Source: Mytilinidion resinicola (taxonomy: Eukaryota > Ascomycota > Dothideomycetes > Mytilinidiales > Mytilinidiaceae). Taken from it: a DNA stretch of 64,000 nucleotides. The stretch lies in contig NW_022985461.1 in assembly GCF_010093595.1 (NCBI RefSeq), forward strand, positions 528,999 to 592,998. The letters are read 5' to 3'. The notes under the pieces were generated by a model. That model saw only the letters and a list, made by a program, of their open reading frames with translations. It was not told the DNA's origin and ran no database searches. How positions within the stretch are numbered: position 1 is the first letter of the stretch; every line of letters begins with the position of its first letter. The position numbers were made by a program, and so were the translations under genes. Positions 1-11,178 of this stretch are shown piece after piece.

Positions 1-1642
1 AAAGCGGCCAGTTACTGGATCCACCAAAACAGTCGTCGAAGTTGCGGAGGTTCCGAGATTGACCTCCAGCATGCAATCAGACGGTTCCGTGTCCGAGGTA
101 GAGACTTCAGTTTTCAAAGTTGATCCTCCTCGAGCGGCTGCCACTAAACGGTCCCGAATGGTCTCAAGCATGTAGCCAATATGATGAGCTATGACCCTTC
201 TCAGCATATTTTCCATGGACAGTGAATCCCAGTCAAATGATATTTCCGACTCTTTGACCTCCAATCCTTGACGAAACCAGCGGACGGATAATTGCGGAGG
301 AGTAGGGCCTTTCCAGCAGATCTTCCCATTCTTGGGTTTCCCGCTAACGATTCCAATCTCTATCCAACTCTTCTTTCCCGGAAGCTCGGTCCAGTACTGC
401 ACAACGAGAGACCTGCGGACTGGTTCTACTTTGATCGATCCTGCCCAATTCCCGGCTGTTAGTTGGTACGCCTGGGCCTTCAATATGGCAATCTTATGGG
501 TAAGGACGAGATTATGCAGAAAATCAAAGCAACCACTCAGTCCAGATGCGCTCAATACTGCGTTTGCCTGTGTTTCAAGCGTAGCCCGAAAAAAGCTATC
601 CGGGATCTCTGGAGCGGGCGAGAAGAGGAACCGGAGATCAACAAACCACCACGGTCCTGACGAGTCTTCTGTGGATGTGGCAACGTCTAATTCGAATTCT
701 CCGGGTACTGTAAAGGTTACGCGTCCTGATCCAATTTTCCATTGCTTGAGGTGCCGTGGTAGTTCCTCGTGAATATTCAGGCGAAGAGCGCACCGTACGT
801 TGCCGTCCCTCCAGAGCTTCAAGATTTCCTGTGGAGAAAGGGGTTCTGGTGGTATGTAGTCCATCTATAACAATGTTAGCGAAAATGGTACTGTAGTATA
901 TGGTTTTACACACATCTGGCATCCATGATGCTTTCCCGGTCGCAAGAACCTTTAGAGCCGTATTTATATCGGGGCTCTTGAGTGTTGCATGCTCCATCTC
1001 CCGCTTCATGTTGCCCATAGCGTCTACAACGGCGTTATAACTCAACGCTTGGTCCCTTAACCATGACGAGACGTCTATCAGTCGTTGGACCTGCTCGGCA
1101 CGACGGCTCCAAGCGGAAAGGACAAGCAGCTTGACAAATCTAGTCCTGTGGTACTCGGCAAATTCCATCATCAATATTTTCTTCTGGATATTGTTGGGGT
1201 GCATATTTCCGTTTCCTGGCCCATTGACGGCATGATTTCCAAGGCCATTGGTCAAGCCAGGCTGCTGGGCGACGGGCAAGTCGGCCATCTTGGGAATTAG
1301 CTCTTGTAGGCCGAGAAAACATTCCTGGACGACGCGGGACAAGAGGGTGGACACTTTGCTGTATACATCCTGGCCGTATGCGTCGCTGTTGGTGATGTGA
1401 ATGATTTCGGGCGGGAGGTCCAGTAAAGACGCTGGTATGTCGACCTGGCCGGCGACAATCTGCTTCCCTCCGTTGATGGAGAAGGCGCCACCCCTCTCCG
1501 GCGGAGCTATGGCACGATCTCCATTCGTGGCTGGCTTGGTATGTCCCGGCGAACGCATAGCGTCGCTATTGCGGTCGTGAGGGCTCTTGGCCCCGGCAGC
1601 ACCATTCGCGCCATTCTGATTCATGATGAGGAGTCCTGGCAT
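1..1642 (-). CDS. MED14: Mediator subunit 14 (MED14/Rgr1), 5' part
   Basis: N-terminal part of the Mediator tail/scaffold subunit that links activators to RNA polymerase II in the nucleus. Exons are 914-1642 and 1-865 on the minus strand, joined by a 48-bp intron (866-913) that is phase 0. The product runs off the left edge after about 531 residues; the family is usually around 1,000 or more. Recognition rests on the conserved block beginning DLPPEIIHITN near residue 60 and the segment SWMPD followed by DYIPPEPLSPQ across the intron, both typical of fungal MED14. I start at the ATG at 1642 (MPGLLIMNQNG), the usual form of the fungal N-terminus. The frame stays open to 2020 upstream, but that stretch is low-complexity and looks like translated 5' leader. 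No frame break is seen. Confidence 0.9.
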
Positions 1643-2605
1643 ACTCTTCTCCGCACCCTCCAGCGCCACGGCGCGCTCGCCTCGCCTTCCGCTATCCGGG
1701 GGGTCCCCCTCTGCTGCCACCACTTCTTCGGGTCGCGGGCCGGCCGTTTGGGTGGTGGTGAGGATGGAGAGGCGCGTGGAGACGTGGACGTGGATCGGGG
1801 CGGTCCAGGTTCTTTGTCTGTTGTCGCAAAGAAGCTGCCGCGTCGCAGGCAGGAAAGGCTGTCTCGGAGCGCTATGGCAGCTGAAGGCAGGAGCACAGGA
1901 CGCGGTGTAGGGTAGCAACGAGCGTGGAGGAAAGGACTGGCGTTGGCGCAGGGAGGAGGTTGGTCTCGTTATCTCATTTTCAGGGCAGCAAGTCCGTGGA
2001 AGAGTCGCAGACTTGGGCACGCGCGAGGATGCGCGGGCAGTCGAGAGGGCGATGGAGACTCTCGGGCGCAGAGGAGAGAGGGTGTAGAGGGTGAATGGGC
2101 TGGGCGTCGGGGGGTGCGGCGTGAGGAGGTTGTTTGAGGTGACGGAGCAATCGTGGGCCTTGGGGCGGCGGGAGGCTGTCCACGCTCGACGCCAGCCCTA
2201 AGCAGGACAGGCCTTTGACGAGTGAGGCTTGGCGGGGAAACAAAGCAATTGTGGCGAGTGAAATGAAGCGCTGGCGGCTCGACGGCTGGCAGCTGCGGGC
2301 AGTGTGATCAGGCAGGACTTGCGACTGCAAAGTGGCGCGTCAGGCAGTACAATTGCTTGCGCTGGCAAGAGCTCGTGGCGGCAGCATTGCACAGCTTGTG
2401 CAGTCGGGCTGCAGTCGGCATGCCGAAGACGGATCCACTCGGCTCGAACCTCCGCTGCACTGGCACGTGACTGGGCACGAGCACCACGGCACCACGGCAG
2501 TGGAGACAGCCGCACAGCCATGGCAAATAGCTAGACTGATACGTCTTAGCCGGCCTCCAATCTATGAAAGTAATTAGAGAGTACTCCCAGCACTGATATA
2601 CAGCG
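1643..2605. other. Intergenic region upstream of MED14
   Basis: GC-rich leader and promoter region of MED14. It has overlapping spurious open frames on both strands and no recognisable protein. A CACGTGAC box lies near 2463. Nothing else is supported. Confidence 0.5.
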
Positions 2606-2757
2606 TCTTCTCACGTCCGGTGACCTAGCGCTAAAACCAAGCCACAAAATTACCGTATAAGGTAGCATTTCCGCACGCCTTTAAGGGAATAGCAGCCTCC
2701 TAGCCAATCAATCTTTAAGCTAGCTCAGCATTAGCCCAGAAAAGGTAGCTCACCGGG
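2606..2757 (-). mobile_element. MITE-like element, copy A (diverged)
   Basis: About 150 bp beginning with TCTCACGTCCGGTGACCTAGC and ending GGTAGCTCACCGG. The interior (CAAGCCACA, TTACCGTATAAGG, GGGAATAGCAGC, CTAGCCAATCAATC, TAGCCCAGAAAAG) reappears in the same order on the opposite strand at 2985-3199. There is no coding capacity. It is a short non-autonomous element or a solo repeat of unknown family, with substitutions and small indels relative to copy B. Confidence 0.6.
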
Positions 2758-2984
2758 GTCGACTCGTACTTCGTATAAATGCCCAAGCGTAAATGCGTCC
2801 GAGGACGAGGCCCACAGCACCTCACCGCCAATACCATCTCCTTTGAGCATCCCAGACAGGCTTTGTATGCAAGTCTAGGCAAATATACCGCTTTCTCACG
2901 CCATGAAGCTTGATACCCAGGAGAGCATAGCTCCCTTCAGACAGCGCATGGGCGGGTCATGCCGCTCTCCTCGAGAGCCCCGTT

Positions 2985-3199
2985 GCAGCATCTCTTCACG
3001 TCCGGTGAGCATAGCGCTAACCTGAGTCAATCCTGGTATACCTCTTTTCTGGGCTAGTACGTAACCGGCGTGAGGATTGATTGGCTAGAACGCTGCTATA
3101 GCTGCTATTCCCCCCTAAGGGCGTCCGGAGTTGCTTCCTTATACGGTAAGTGTGTGGCTTGATATTAGAGAGTGACCACCGGACGCAAAGAGATGCTGT
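2985..3199 (+). mobile_element. MITE-like element, copy B, with terminal inverted repeats
   Basis: About 215 bp bounded by inverted ends: CAGCATCTCTTCACGTCCGG on the left, and on the right a sequence whose reverse complement is CAGCATCTCTTTGCGTCCGG, giving a terminal inverted repeat of roughly 22 bp with two mismatches. The interior matches copy A in inverted orientation. There is no open frame. A clear target-site duplication could not be assigned. Its structure fits a miniature inverted-repeat transposable element; the parent transposase family is unknown. Confidence 0.65.
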
Positions 3200-3586
3200 G
3201 CATCGTTGCGCGCGAGGTCAACCGCGCCGCATGCATCTGTACATGAACGCCTGCAATCCAAGCCCAGTCGCTGCACCCGCAGACACTCAGAGACTTTGAG
3301 ACATGCGCCGTTCGAGTCTGGCATCTTCGAGTCTGGCATCGTAGCTCTCGGGCGTGCCGTCACCTGCCCACTATCTCACAGCACCCTGCTATCGCTGCCA
3401 CGGCCAGTTCGCAGGTGCCTCGCATCGACCCTCTCCGTTCCTCCTCCACCTCCCTTTCTTTGATCCTTCCCGCGCTGCTCCCGCGCTGGAGCAGCTCCAA
3501 GATGCCCAATCCACCATGTTCTTCGTGCTACATGACTGCCCTTCCGAACCAATCATAGCGTCGTCGTCTTACTTGTGCCTGGAGCT
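3200..3586. other. ATG22 promoter and leader
   Basis: Pyrimidine-rich leader before the ATG22 start codon at 3587. The open frames here are short and not recognisable. Confidence 0.4.
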
Positions 3587-5938
3587 ATGGCGCCGCGGGC
3601 CCCGTCCCCGCCACGCTACCCGCAGCGTCCTGAGTTGTCCAGGGATCACTCCCGCGCCTCAAAGGCTTCAGTTCCCTCCGTCTCCCCCTCCAACGAAGCC
3701 GACGACGAGCAGTCTGGTTCCGATCACGACTCTTACAGCACCATGGGCCCCCAGTCGCGCACCCGCGAGCCCTACGACGGGGAGGACACCCGCCTGACAA
3801 GCACAAAGGAGCTGGCTGGCTTCTATATGTATGGCTGGGCCGCCGAGGTATATTGGTCACACCTATACGTATAAACCCATGCATTCAGCTAACAGCACCA
3901 GGTCTTTGTAGTGTGCGGAGTCGGTAAGCTCATCTCTCGTCGTCGTTACTTCTACGCCTCTTTCGAAGCATCCCATCGCGTCCCGGACATACCGTCAAAC
4001 TCCGAATACAATATCACAAGAATTGCAGGCTGATGGCATTAGGCTCCTTCATACCCATAACCCTCGAACAACTCGCCCGAGAGCGAGGCGTGCTCCTCTC
4101 CGACAAAACAACACCATGTAGCGCCAGCTTCCACGTAGATCCCCCAGGTCTCAACATCACCTCCTCCCTGATAGGCCGCTCCCCCAAACAAGAGCCAGGA
4201 CAATGCGTGGTCCACATCCTTGGTCTTGAGGTCAATACCGCTAGTTTCGCTATGTACACTTTCTCCATCAGTGTTTTAATCCAAGCTCTGTTAATAATCT
4301 CCATGTCCGGCGCGGCAGATCATGGCCGTTTCCGGAAGACCTTCCTACTTTCCTTCGCATTTATCGGCGCTATAGCTACCATGCTTTTCCTTCCTATTGT
4401 TCCGAGCGTATACCTCCTGGGTGCATTGCTGGCGATTATTGCGAATACTTGCTTTGGTGCTTCGTTTGTTCTCCTGAATTCTTTCCTCCCTCTACTTGTT
4501 CGACACCACCCGACTGTCCAGTACTACCCAGAGGACTCGGCAGACCAGTCTTACAGCGACGAGATCCCCATTGAAGGTTCCAGCTCGTCTTCATTACGAG
4601 AGGAAGCACGCTACTCGAATGAGTTGGCCGGGGAGGAGACCCTACTCGACGGCGTGATCGACTCCACCACCGCCCTCCTCCACCATAACAGGTCCACTGC
4701 CGATCTCACAATCCCCAACCCGCGTTCTCCCGCAACTGCGTCCATCGAACTCGCCCTCTCAACCAAGATCTCATCCTACGGAATTGGCATTGGATACATC
4801 GCCGCCTTAATCGTGCAAACCCTCTCTATCGTCCTTATCGTCTCCACCTCCTCCACTACTTTCTCCCTCCGCCTCGTGCTTTTCGTAATAGGCTTTTGGT
4901 GGTTCATTTTCACCTTCCCCACCGCCCTATGGCTACGCCCTCGCCCCGGACCACCCCTCGCCCTCCCTCCCTCCACCACCCGCGCGCGCGCGGCCCTCGC
5001 CTACTTTACCTACAGCTGGAAAGCCTTAGGCCGCACCGTCACGCACGCCCGTCGCCTCAAAGACGTCCTCCTCTTCCTCGCCGCCTGGTTCCTCCTCTCC
5101 GACGCCATCGCCACGACCTCAGGCACCGCCGTGCTTTTCGCCAAGACCTCCCTCGAGATGAAGCCCGCCGCGCTCGCCCTCATCAACGTCATCGCCACCG
5201 CCTCGGGCGTCGTCGGCGCCTTCTCCTGGTCCCGCCTCTCCATCTGGATGCGCCTGCGGCCCTCCCAAACCATCCTCGCCTGCATCCTCCTCTTCGAGAC
5301 CATCCCCCTCTACGGCCTGCTGGGGTACATCCCCGCCATCCAGCGGCTGGGCGTCGGCGGGCTGCAGCAGCCGTGGGAGATGTACCCGCTCGGCGCCGTG
5401 TATGGGTTTGTGTTAGGCGGGTTGTCGAGTTATTGTCGGAGTTTGTTTGGCGAGCTGATCCCGCCGGGGTTCGAGGCGGCGTTTTATGCGCTCTATGCGA
5501 TTACGGATAAGGGGAGTAGTGTGTTTGGGCCGGCGATTGTGGGGGCGATTACGGATCGGTGGGGGAGTATTAGGCCGGTATGTTATTCCTCTCCTACCCC
5601 CCTTTCTTCCGGAAGAACAGAGGCTGGTGGCTAGTTCACGCGCTGGGGAAATGACATACATTCTCGGGACTTTCGGGCGCGTTGAGGCACCCCTGACGGC
5701 GTTGGCACAAAGTCTGAGCCACAGCTAACTCTTCGTGATCTAGGCGTTCTGGTTCCTCGCGCTCCTGGTCGGTGTCCCGTTCCCGATTATGCTGTTTGTG
5801 GATGTCGAGCGCGGGCGCGCGGCGGGCGTGGCGCTGGCGGAAGAATTGGAAGGAATCGCCAAAGCTGCACTAGTAGATGGAGACGCAGACGCGGACGCAG
5901 GATCGGTAGTGGATGGTGAGAGGGGGTTGGATACGTAG
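3587..5938 (+). CDS. ATG22: Autophagy-related protein 22 (vacuolar amino-acid exporter)
   Basis: Major-facilitator-type protein of the vacuolar membrane that exports amino acids released by autophagy. Exons are 3587-3847, 3902-3923, 4043-5577 and 5744-5938, about 670 residues. The diagnostic block is [19 protein letters not shown], then VFVVCGVG from a 22-nt exon, then [15 protein letters not shown]. Several hydrophobic segments follow around a large acidic central loop (residues about 260-320), and a last membrane segment ([19 protein letters not shown]) comes from exon 4. The third exon must begin at the AG at 4041-4042; the earlier AG at 4026-4027 would give an immediate stop. The in-frame triplet at 3575 is GTG, so the start is the ATG at 3587 ([12 protein letters not shown]). 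Intact. Confidence 0.93.
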
Positions 5939-6743
5939 ATAGATAGAGAGTAGCTAACTTTTAAATTGGATGGGTTGATTGTTACAAAGTCCTCGTGGGG
6001 ATAAGTGATGTTGGCCTCCGGGGGTTTGATTAGTGGGAAGAGAACTGGGGTCCTCCTCAAACCGATTTCACGCAGCTAGATAGGTGAGACTTTGCAGTTA
6101 AAGGGGTCGATTCGAGGCCGGAGGTGCGGTGCTTTCACACCTCATTACCATCCTCATACTGCTCATTAAACAGTACCTCCGCAGTTCGATTATAAAGCAA
6201 ATGGACATACGATATGTGCCACGCCGCGTACACCAAATCCCGTTCTACGCGGTCAGATCCGTAGAGAACATGCAACTAACAGGGACAATACAATAGGTCA
6301 AGCACAAGGTCACCCTAGGAGGGTTTAGGCCTGGGTGGCCAGAAATGGTGGAAAGAAATCACAGATCGAACCGCAAAGAAAGAATTTCCATCACCATCGA
6401 GGCTACAAACCAGCCACAGCGTCGTCCTAATCGCGCATAAATCAGCCCTCTTTCTTCCCATCCGGGGCGCCTCAACCCTTTTTTTTTTTTTTATTCGGAG
6501 ATTGGAAGATGTGAGACCCAAGCGACGGAAAATGGTGGATTTGAGGTATCCGTTACGAAGAAACTAACGTATATAGAATTTGGCAAGTTTGAGAACGCCG
6601 ACATCCGCTCACAAGAGCCGCCCGCAGGGTATCAATAAATCACAATTCCCCCACCCACCCACCCACCGACCCAACCTCAGCACGGAAGACCAAAAAAAAA
6701 CGCCTTGAGAAACTAGACAAATCCCACCCAACCAATCTCCCCT
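5939..6743. other. Convergent intergenic region, ATG22 to telobox gene
   Basis: Between two 3' ends. It holds an inverted-repeat element (6245-6385), a T13 run near 6480 and a CCCA-rich low-complexity tract near 6645-6675. No gene is seen. Confidence 0.5.
6245..6385. repeat. Inverted-repeat element (GGTTAGATC family), diverged copy
   Basis: The left arm (CTACGCGGTCAGATCCGTAG, ending in ATGCAAC) and right arm (TCACAGATCGAACCGCAAAG, then AAAGAATTTCC) resemble the arms of the better preserved element at 20007-20128: CACGGTTAGATCTGT... and ...TCACAGATCTAACCGTG. No coding capacity. The match is imperfect, so the family assignment is tentative. Confidence 0.4.
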
Positions 6744-8604
6744 TCAGACCTCATCAAGCAGTCCATACCTCCGCAGCACAGCCTGCGACACCGTGATCTT
6801 GTCGAAATTCTCCGGGCAACCCGTGCCGGACCTGTCCAACCCCCAGTTAGCGCCCTCCTTGCTCAACTCCAAGTGCGATGTCGACGTACCTTAAATAATT
6901 AATCTTCATATTCCTCGCCTTATCCTTCAAATCCACATCCGTCCGATCCAAAAACATCTTCGTATCCGCCTCATCTAAGCTCTTGATGTACGCCCACTGA
7001 CACCCGTACTCCTCGATATACCGCACCAGCTGGTCCTCGGCGCACGCCGTCCACGGATTGCGCGCGCGGCGCTGCGCTTGGCGGACGGGGAAGGCCGGCG
7101 TCATGCGCTTTGCCTGTTGCTGGACTTGGCGGTAGTTGGAAGACGTTGGCACAGCGTCCTCGTCTTCGTCCTCGTCTTCGAAGTCGCTGTCCTGGGAGGA
7201 AGGGCGGAGTAGGACGCTGCGGCTGCGGTTTTCGGGGAAGCGCCGCTGGGGCTGGTGGCCTGGGGGCACTTTGATGGGTTCTTCGAAGCGGAGGCGGCTC
7301 GCTGTGGGGCCGACCTTGCGCCGTTTGGAGACGTCGAATTGGCGCGTGTCTTGCTGGAAGTCGTCGTCGTCTTCGTCGGATTCCTCTTGGACGGCTTGTG
7401 CGTGGGTTCTCTTTTGCGCTTTGGGAGCGCTGGCGGAGGGGCGCCTGGGAGAAGTCGTGGAGGCACGGATAGGAGCCTTGCCTTTGCTCTTCCCACTTGG
7501 TCGCGGGGCAAGCTGAGTATCCTGGGTCCATGCTACACGTTCTGTGTTGGCCTGGGGGTCGACGAAGCGTTGCTTTCGGTTTTCCTTCTGTATCTGCTCT
7601 TCTTGGGCAAGACGCGCAACCCGATCATTTGTGGAAGGCGGAAAGCGGGCGGTAGATAATTCTTCTTGTGGGTCTTCCAACTCCTCGTCGTCGATGGGAG
7701 CCGGTTGCCAGTCGTCCTCGATGATCTCTTGGTTTACTTTAGTTGCCTCAGGAGCTTGCTCCTTGTTCGTGACACTCCTTCTAGACTTTGTCTGTTTGTC
7801 CCTTTTCGGGACACCAAGAAACTCGTATGCCTTCCAATGAACCGTAGAAGGCCTCTTCGGCTTTTTCCACTGGGCTGAGATGTTGGAAAATCCTCCAGGG
7901 GACCGATGGGGAAGTGGCTGATGTATTTGATCGTGCGATGGTAGTGTCCCGGGTGCCTCTTGTTCAGGTATCGCATCTACAGCTTCTTCGGCGTCTTCGT
8001 CCTCTTCGACTGTTGTGAGATCTGTGTTCCCAGCGCCTGTCAGCTTTTGCGTGTGGAGTTATGCAAGTTAACGGGAGTGAGGGGGGTTGTCGAGTAGGTA
8101 TTCCAGAGATGAGGTGCGCAGAGGTGTTTCTATGTTCACAGCCAGATAAAATGATATCGGGGAGTGAAACAACCCTAATCCTAACCCTAGGCCTAGGTGG
8201 CAACTGTCGAAGAGGCCTCGGCGCACGCGCAGAACAAAGAGTGAATGGGTTGAGAGGACCCCTGATTGTTGACTTCTGAGATAGCCCAGTGATCACTCAC
8301 CTCTAACGGGGGGAGCCTGAATATTCTTCTGTTGCTTTTTCTGCCCTCGAGTTGTCCGACTAGCACGACTGTCCGTACTCCCTATACTCTCAGTGCTGGC
8401 TTGACGGGCGCCTCTGCGAGTATTCTTTGTAGACGGTGCTGGAGCAACGGCGGGGGTTTCGACCTCATGGCTCTGACTTCTCGTTGCTCTTTTCGGAATG
8501 CGAGTTGAAGTGCGCGCAGTGGTTGGGGTGTTCGCTTTTGAAGCAGGTTGTGGAGTGGGTGTTTTGCGCCGGCTTGAAGCCCGGACGGGCCGGCGGTCAG
8601 CCAT
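6744..8604 (-). CDS. Telobox Myb/SANT protein (putative telomere-repeat binding)
   Basis: Predicted nuclear DNA-binding protein of 512 residues. Exons are 8301-8604, 6890-8036 and 6744-6831 (minus strand), introns 264 and 58 bp, all phases consistent. Residues 1-100 are basic and Ser/Thr/Pro-rich. The middle is disordered with acidic runs (SDEDDDDF, FEDEDEDEDA) and basic patches. A single SANT/Myb domain lies at about 424-484 near the C-terminus, starting RRARNPWTACAEDQ and ending with VDLKDKARNMK, the helix-3 signature of telobox proteins (TRF, Taz1 and Tbf1 type). The C-terminal tail is SGTGCPENFDKITVSQAVL. Family knowledge suggests binding to TTAGGG-like DNA; the exact orthologue (Taz1, Tbf1 or another) is not settled. 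Intron 1 itself holds telomere-like repeats. Confidence 0.82.
8173..8190 (-). repeat. Interstitial telomere-like repeat inside intron 1 of the telobox gene
   Basis: The plus strand reads CCCTAATCCTAACCCTAG. On the transcribed strand this is CTAGGGTTAGGATTAGGG, three tandem units of the fungal telomere repeat TTAGGG with one substitution in the middle unit. It sits within the 264-bp intron 8037-8300. Confidence 0.8.
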
Positions 8605-9485
8605 TGGGAGGAGTATTCAAGATAATTCGAGGAGGGTCAGCGACTGAGATACATGCGCTTGGTAGTAAAAGAGGCAGTCCGAATGCGACGGGGTGGTGGG
8701 CGTTGTTATGGAGCTAGTGGTGTTTGTTGTGGTTTTTGGGCGCGGGATGAGATGGGACGGAAGATCCCGAGCGGAGGACGCTTTCACGTGACCGAGACGA
8801 CCGAAGTGTACATTATTAAAGTGTGGGCGATCCTGAATGTTCATGTATATGAGAGAAAGCAGATAACGATTCCAACACCATGAACTGCCACGAGGGTCTT
8901 GTAAGTCTCTGAAAACTATCAGTGTAACTCCATACTAGTAGTGAAGGTATCTGCAAGTATCAAAGGGCACACCAAACCGGTCAGGCTAGAATATCCCCAG
9001 ATCTCTTGGCGAGATATATCCTGGCATCACTGGGAGGCGACGTGTGCAGGTGGATTCAAGGAAAGAGTTCATCGCCAACCAGCAATTATTAGGCGGGAGT
9101 AATACCCACTACCACAAACTTCGCCCTTCTCTCCATCTCAATCCATCCAACAACGAACACAGCTCAAGCCAAAGCCTCCTTTCCCGCGTCGTATCCCCTT
9201 GCGCGTCGTGCCCGTGTGGTGGTCCGCTAGCCTCGTACCCTGCCGCCCCTGCGCCTCACATCTGAAAATCCTCTGGGGATCCCATCCGCATCACCCACGA
9301 CTTCAACGCAACACTCCTTTTCCACAACTCTAATTCAATCTTCTCTGCCGGCTTCTCTTACAATACGAAAGTTCTACTTGCTCCTTTAATCTTCAGTCCA
9401 CCCGCGACAGGCTCCCTCTCCGGTCTCGTGAGCTTACGTGGTCTCCAACCCACCCACCGCCCCTTTCACATACGCCCTCAACAAC
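8605..9485. promoter_or_regulatory. Divergent promoter region, telobox gene and GDT1
   Basis: The 881 bp between two head-to-head genes contains a perfect TCACGTGA palindrome at 8784-8791, 180 bp from the telobox start codon, and a pyrimidine-rich leader before GDT1. No other gene is seen. Confidence 0.5.
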
Positions 9486-11178
9486 ATGAGACTACGAAGA
9501 CGACCAGCTCCTCTATTTCTCCTTTTGCTCCCCACACTGCCAGTCTTCGCGTCAGCACTACCCAAGGACACTGATGGCAAGCAAGTCGCTCGGGACGCAA
9601 AGGTGCAAGAATACGCGGCGATACCGACGATTGCGCCTGGATCACCCGGAAAACTAGACATTGGTACAGAAGATGCGCCAGTTGATGGGCTTGACGGCAA
9701 ACCCCACGCGGGCCCTTTCGTGGATGGAAAGCAGAAGAAGCCTCCCGCCGAAGTCGAAGACCTCTTGCCCGTGGGCACGAAATTGCCCGACCCCAAGAAG
9801 AAGACACAGGACCTGACTAAGGAGGAAGTGGCGGCGCTCAAAGAGGAAGACGGCGTGATGAATGATAAAAACCGCGCTACACCCAAGGACGGCACAGATG
9901 GCACAAAAGACGGCGTGTCAGCAAAGACAAGGGAGAGGAAGGAGGAGGAGGAACGGACGGGCGAAAAGGCCGAGAAGAAGCCTGATCCACCAAAGGAAGC
10001 TCCTCCACAACCACACGACGGGAAGAAGAAGATCAAGGACAAGCTTACAGCAGATTCGACCTCTACAAAGAAACCAGGCGCTGTTGGATTTGAGGTATGA
10101 CCTCTACCTCCTCTCACTATCTGATACTAGCTAACCATTCTATCTACACAGAAACCTACTGACCTCCCCGAAACTCCCCACGATATCCCTCATCCCGCTC
10201 CTCCTACGTCCAACGACGACCCTCTCGACATCCCCACAAAGAAACCCTCCGACAATGGCCCCTCCTTCGAAGACGAAGACCCTAGCGGCGTCATCCAACC
10301 ATTACACTCCTTCTTGCTTTCCCTCACCATGATCCTCTTCTCCGAAGTCGGTGACAAAACCTTTCTTATCGCCGCCCTGATGGCGATGCGTCACCCGCGC
10401 GCCCTCGTGTTCTCCGCCGCATTTGCTGCCCTTATTACTATGACTGTCCTCTCCGCCGTCCTCGGTCACGCTGTTCCGACCCTTCTTCCCAAGCGCTTCA
10501 CAAATTTCGCGGCCGCCATCCTCTTCCTCGTTTTCGGAGCCAAGATGCTCCGCGAGGGTCTTGCCATGTCACCCGAAGAGGGTGTCGGCGAGGAAATGAA
10601 GGAGGTTGAAATGGAGCTCGAGGAAAAGGAGCAAAGCGCGCGCCGGAATTCCCGCCGCCGCTCCTCGATATCCCCTTACGTTCTCGAAGCCGGCCGCGCG
10701 CGACGCTCACGTTCAGGATCACGGCTCCCAGCTCCAGCTCGCTCGCCGTCGAGTTCTCCTTCTCGCTCACGGTCTCCGAATACTTCTTCTTTGTCAGCAG
10801 TTACCAGCGGTTTAACCAATCTATTTTCCCTCCTTCTCTCCCCGGCGTGGGTGCAGACGTTCGTAATGACTTTCCTTGGCGAATGGGGCGACCGCAGCCA
10901 GATCGCGACTATCGCCATGGCCGCGGGGCAGGACTACTGGTGGGTTACGGGTGGTGCGATTAGTGGGCATGCGGTGTGTACTGGGGTAGCTGTTCTAGGA
11001 GGACGTGCGATTGCGGGGAAAGTTTCTATGCGAGTTGGTAAGTTGAAATATATATCCTGCTTCATTTCGGATTCAATAAGAGATTTAGCTAACACTAAAA
11101 CCAGTTACCCTTGGCGGTGCAATCGCTTTCCTCGTATTCGGCGTCATCTATCTCATCGAGGCGTTATACTCCGGCTAA
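9486..11178 (+). CDS. GDT1: GDT1/TMEM165-type Ca2+/Mn2+ transporter (UPF0016)
   Basis: Golgi-type cation transporter of the UPF0016 family, needed in yeast and animals for calcium/manganese balance and glycosylation. Exons are 9486-10094, 10152-11037 and 11105-11178, 522 residues. A signal peptide (MRLRRRPAPLFLLLLPTLPV) is followed by an unusually long hydrophilic region rich in Lys, Glu and Pro (about 25-255). The two family motifs are E-V-G-D-K-T at about 268 and E-W-G-D-R-S at about 447, each in a hydrophobic bundle, separated by a Ser/Arg-rich loop (about 355-410). The end, VTLGGAIAFLVFGVIYLIEA, comes from exon 3. Intact. Confidence 0.92.

Noticed and set aside
1643..2020. In-frame N-terminal extension of MED14
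   Set aside because: Low-complexity, Pro/Ser/Arg-rich and unlike known MED14 N-termini; the ATG at 1642 gives the usual fungal beginning.
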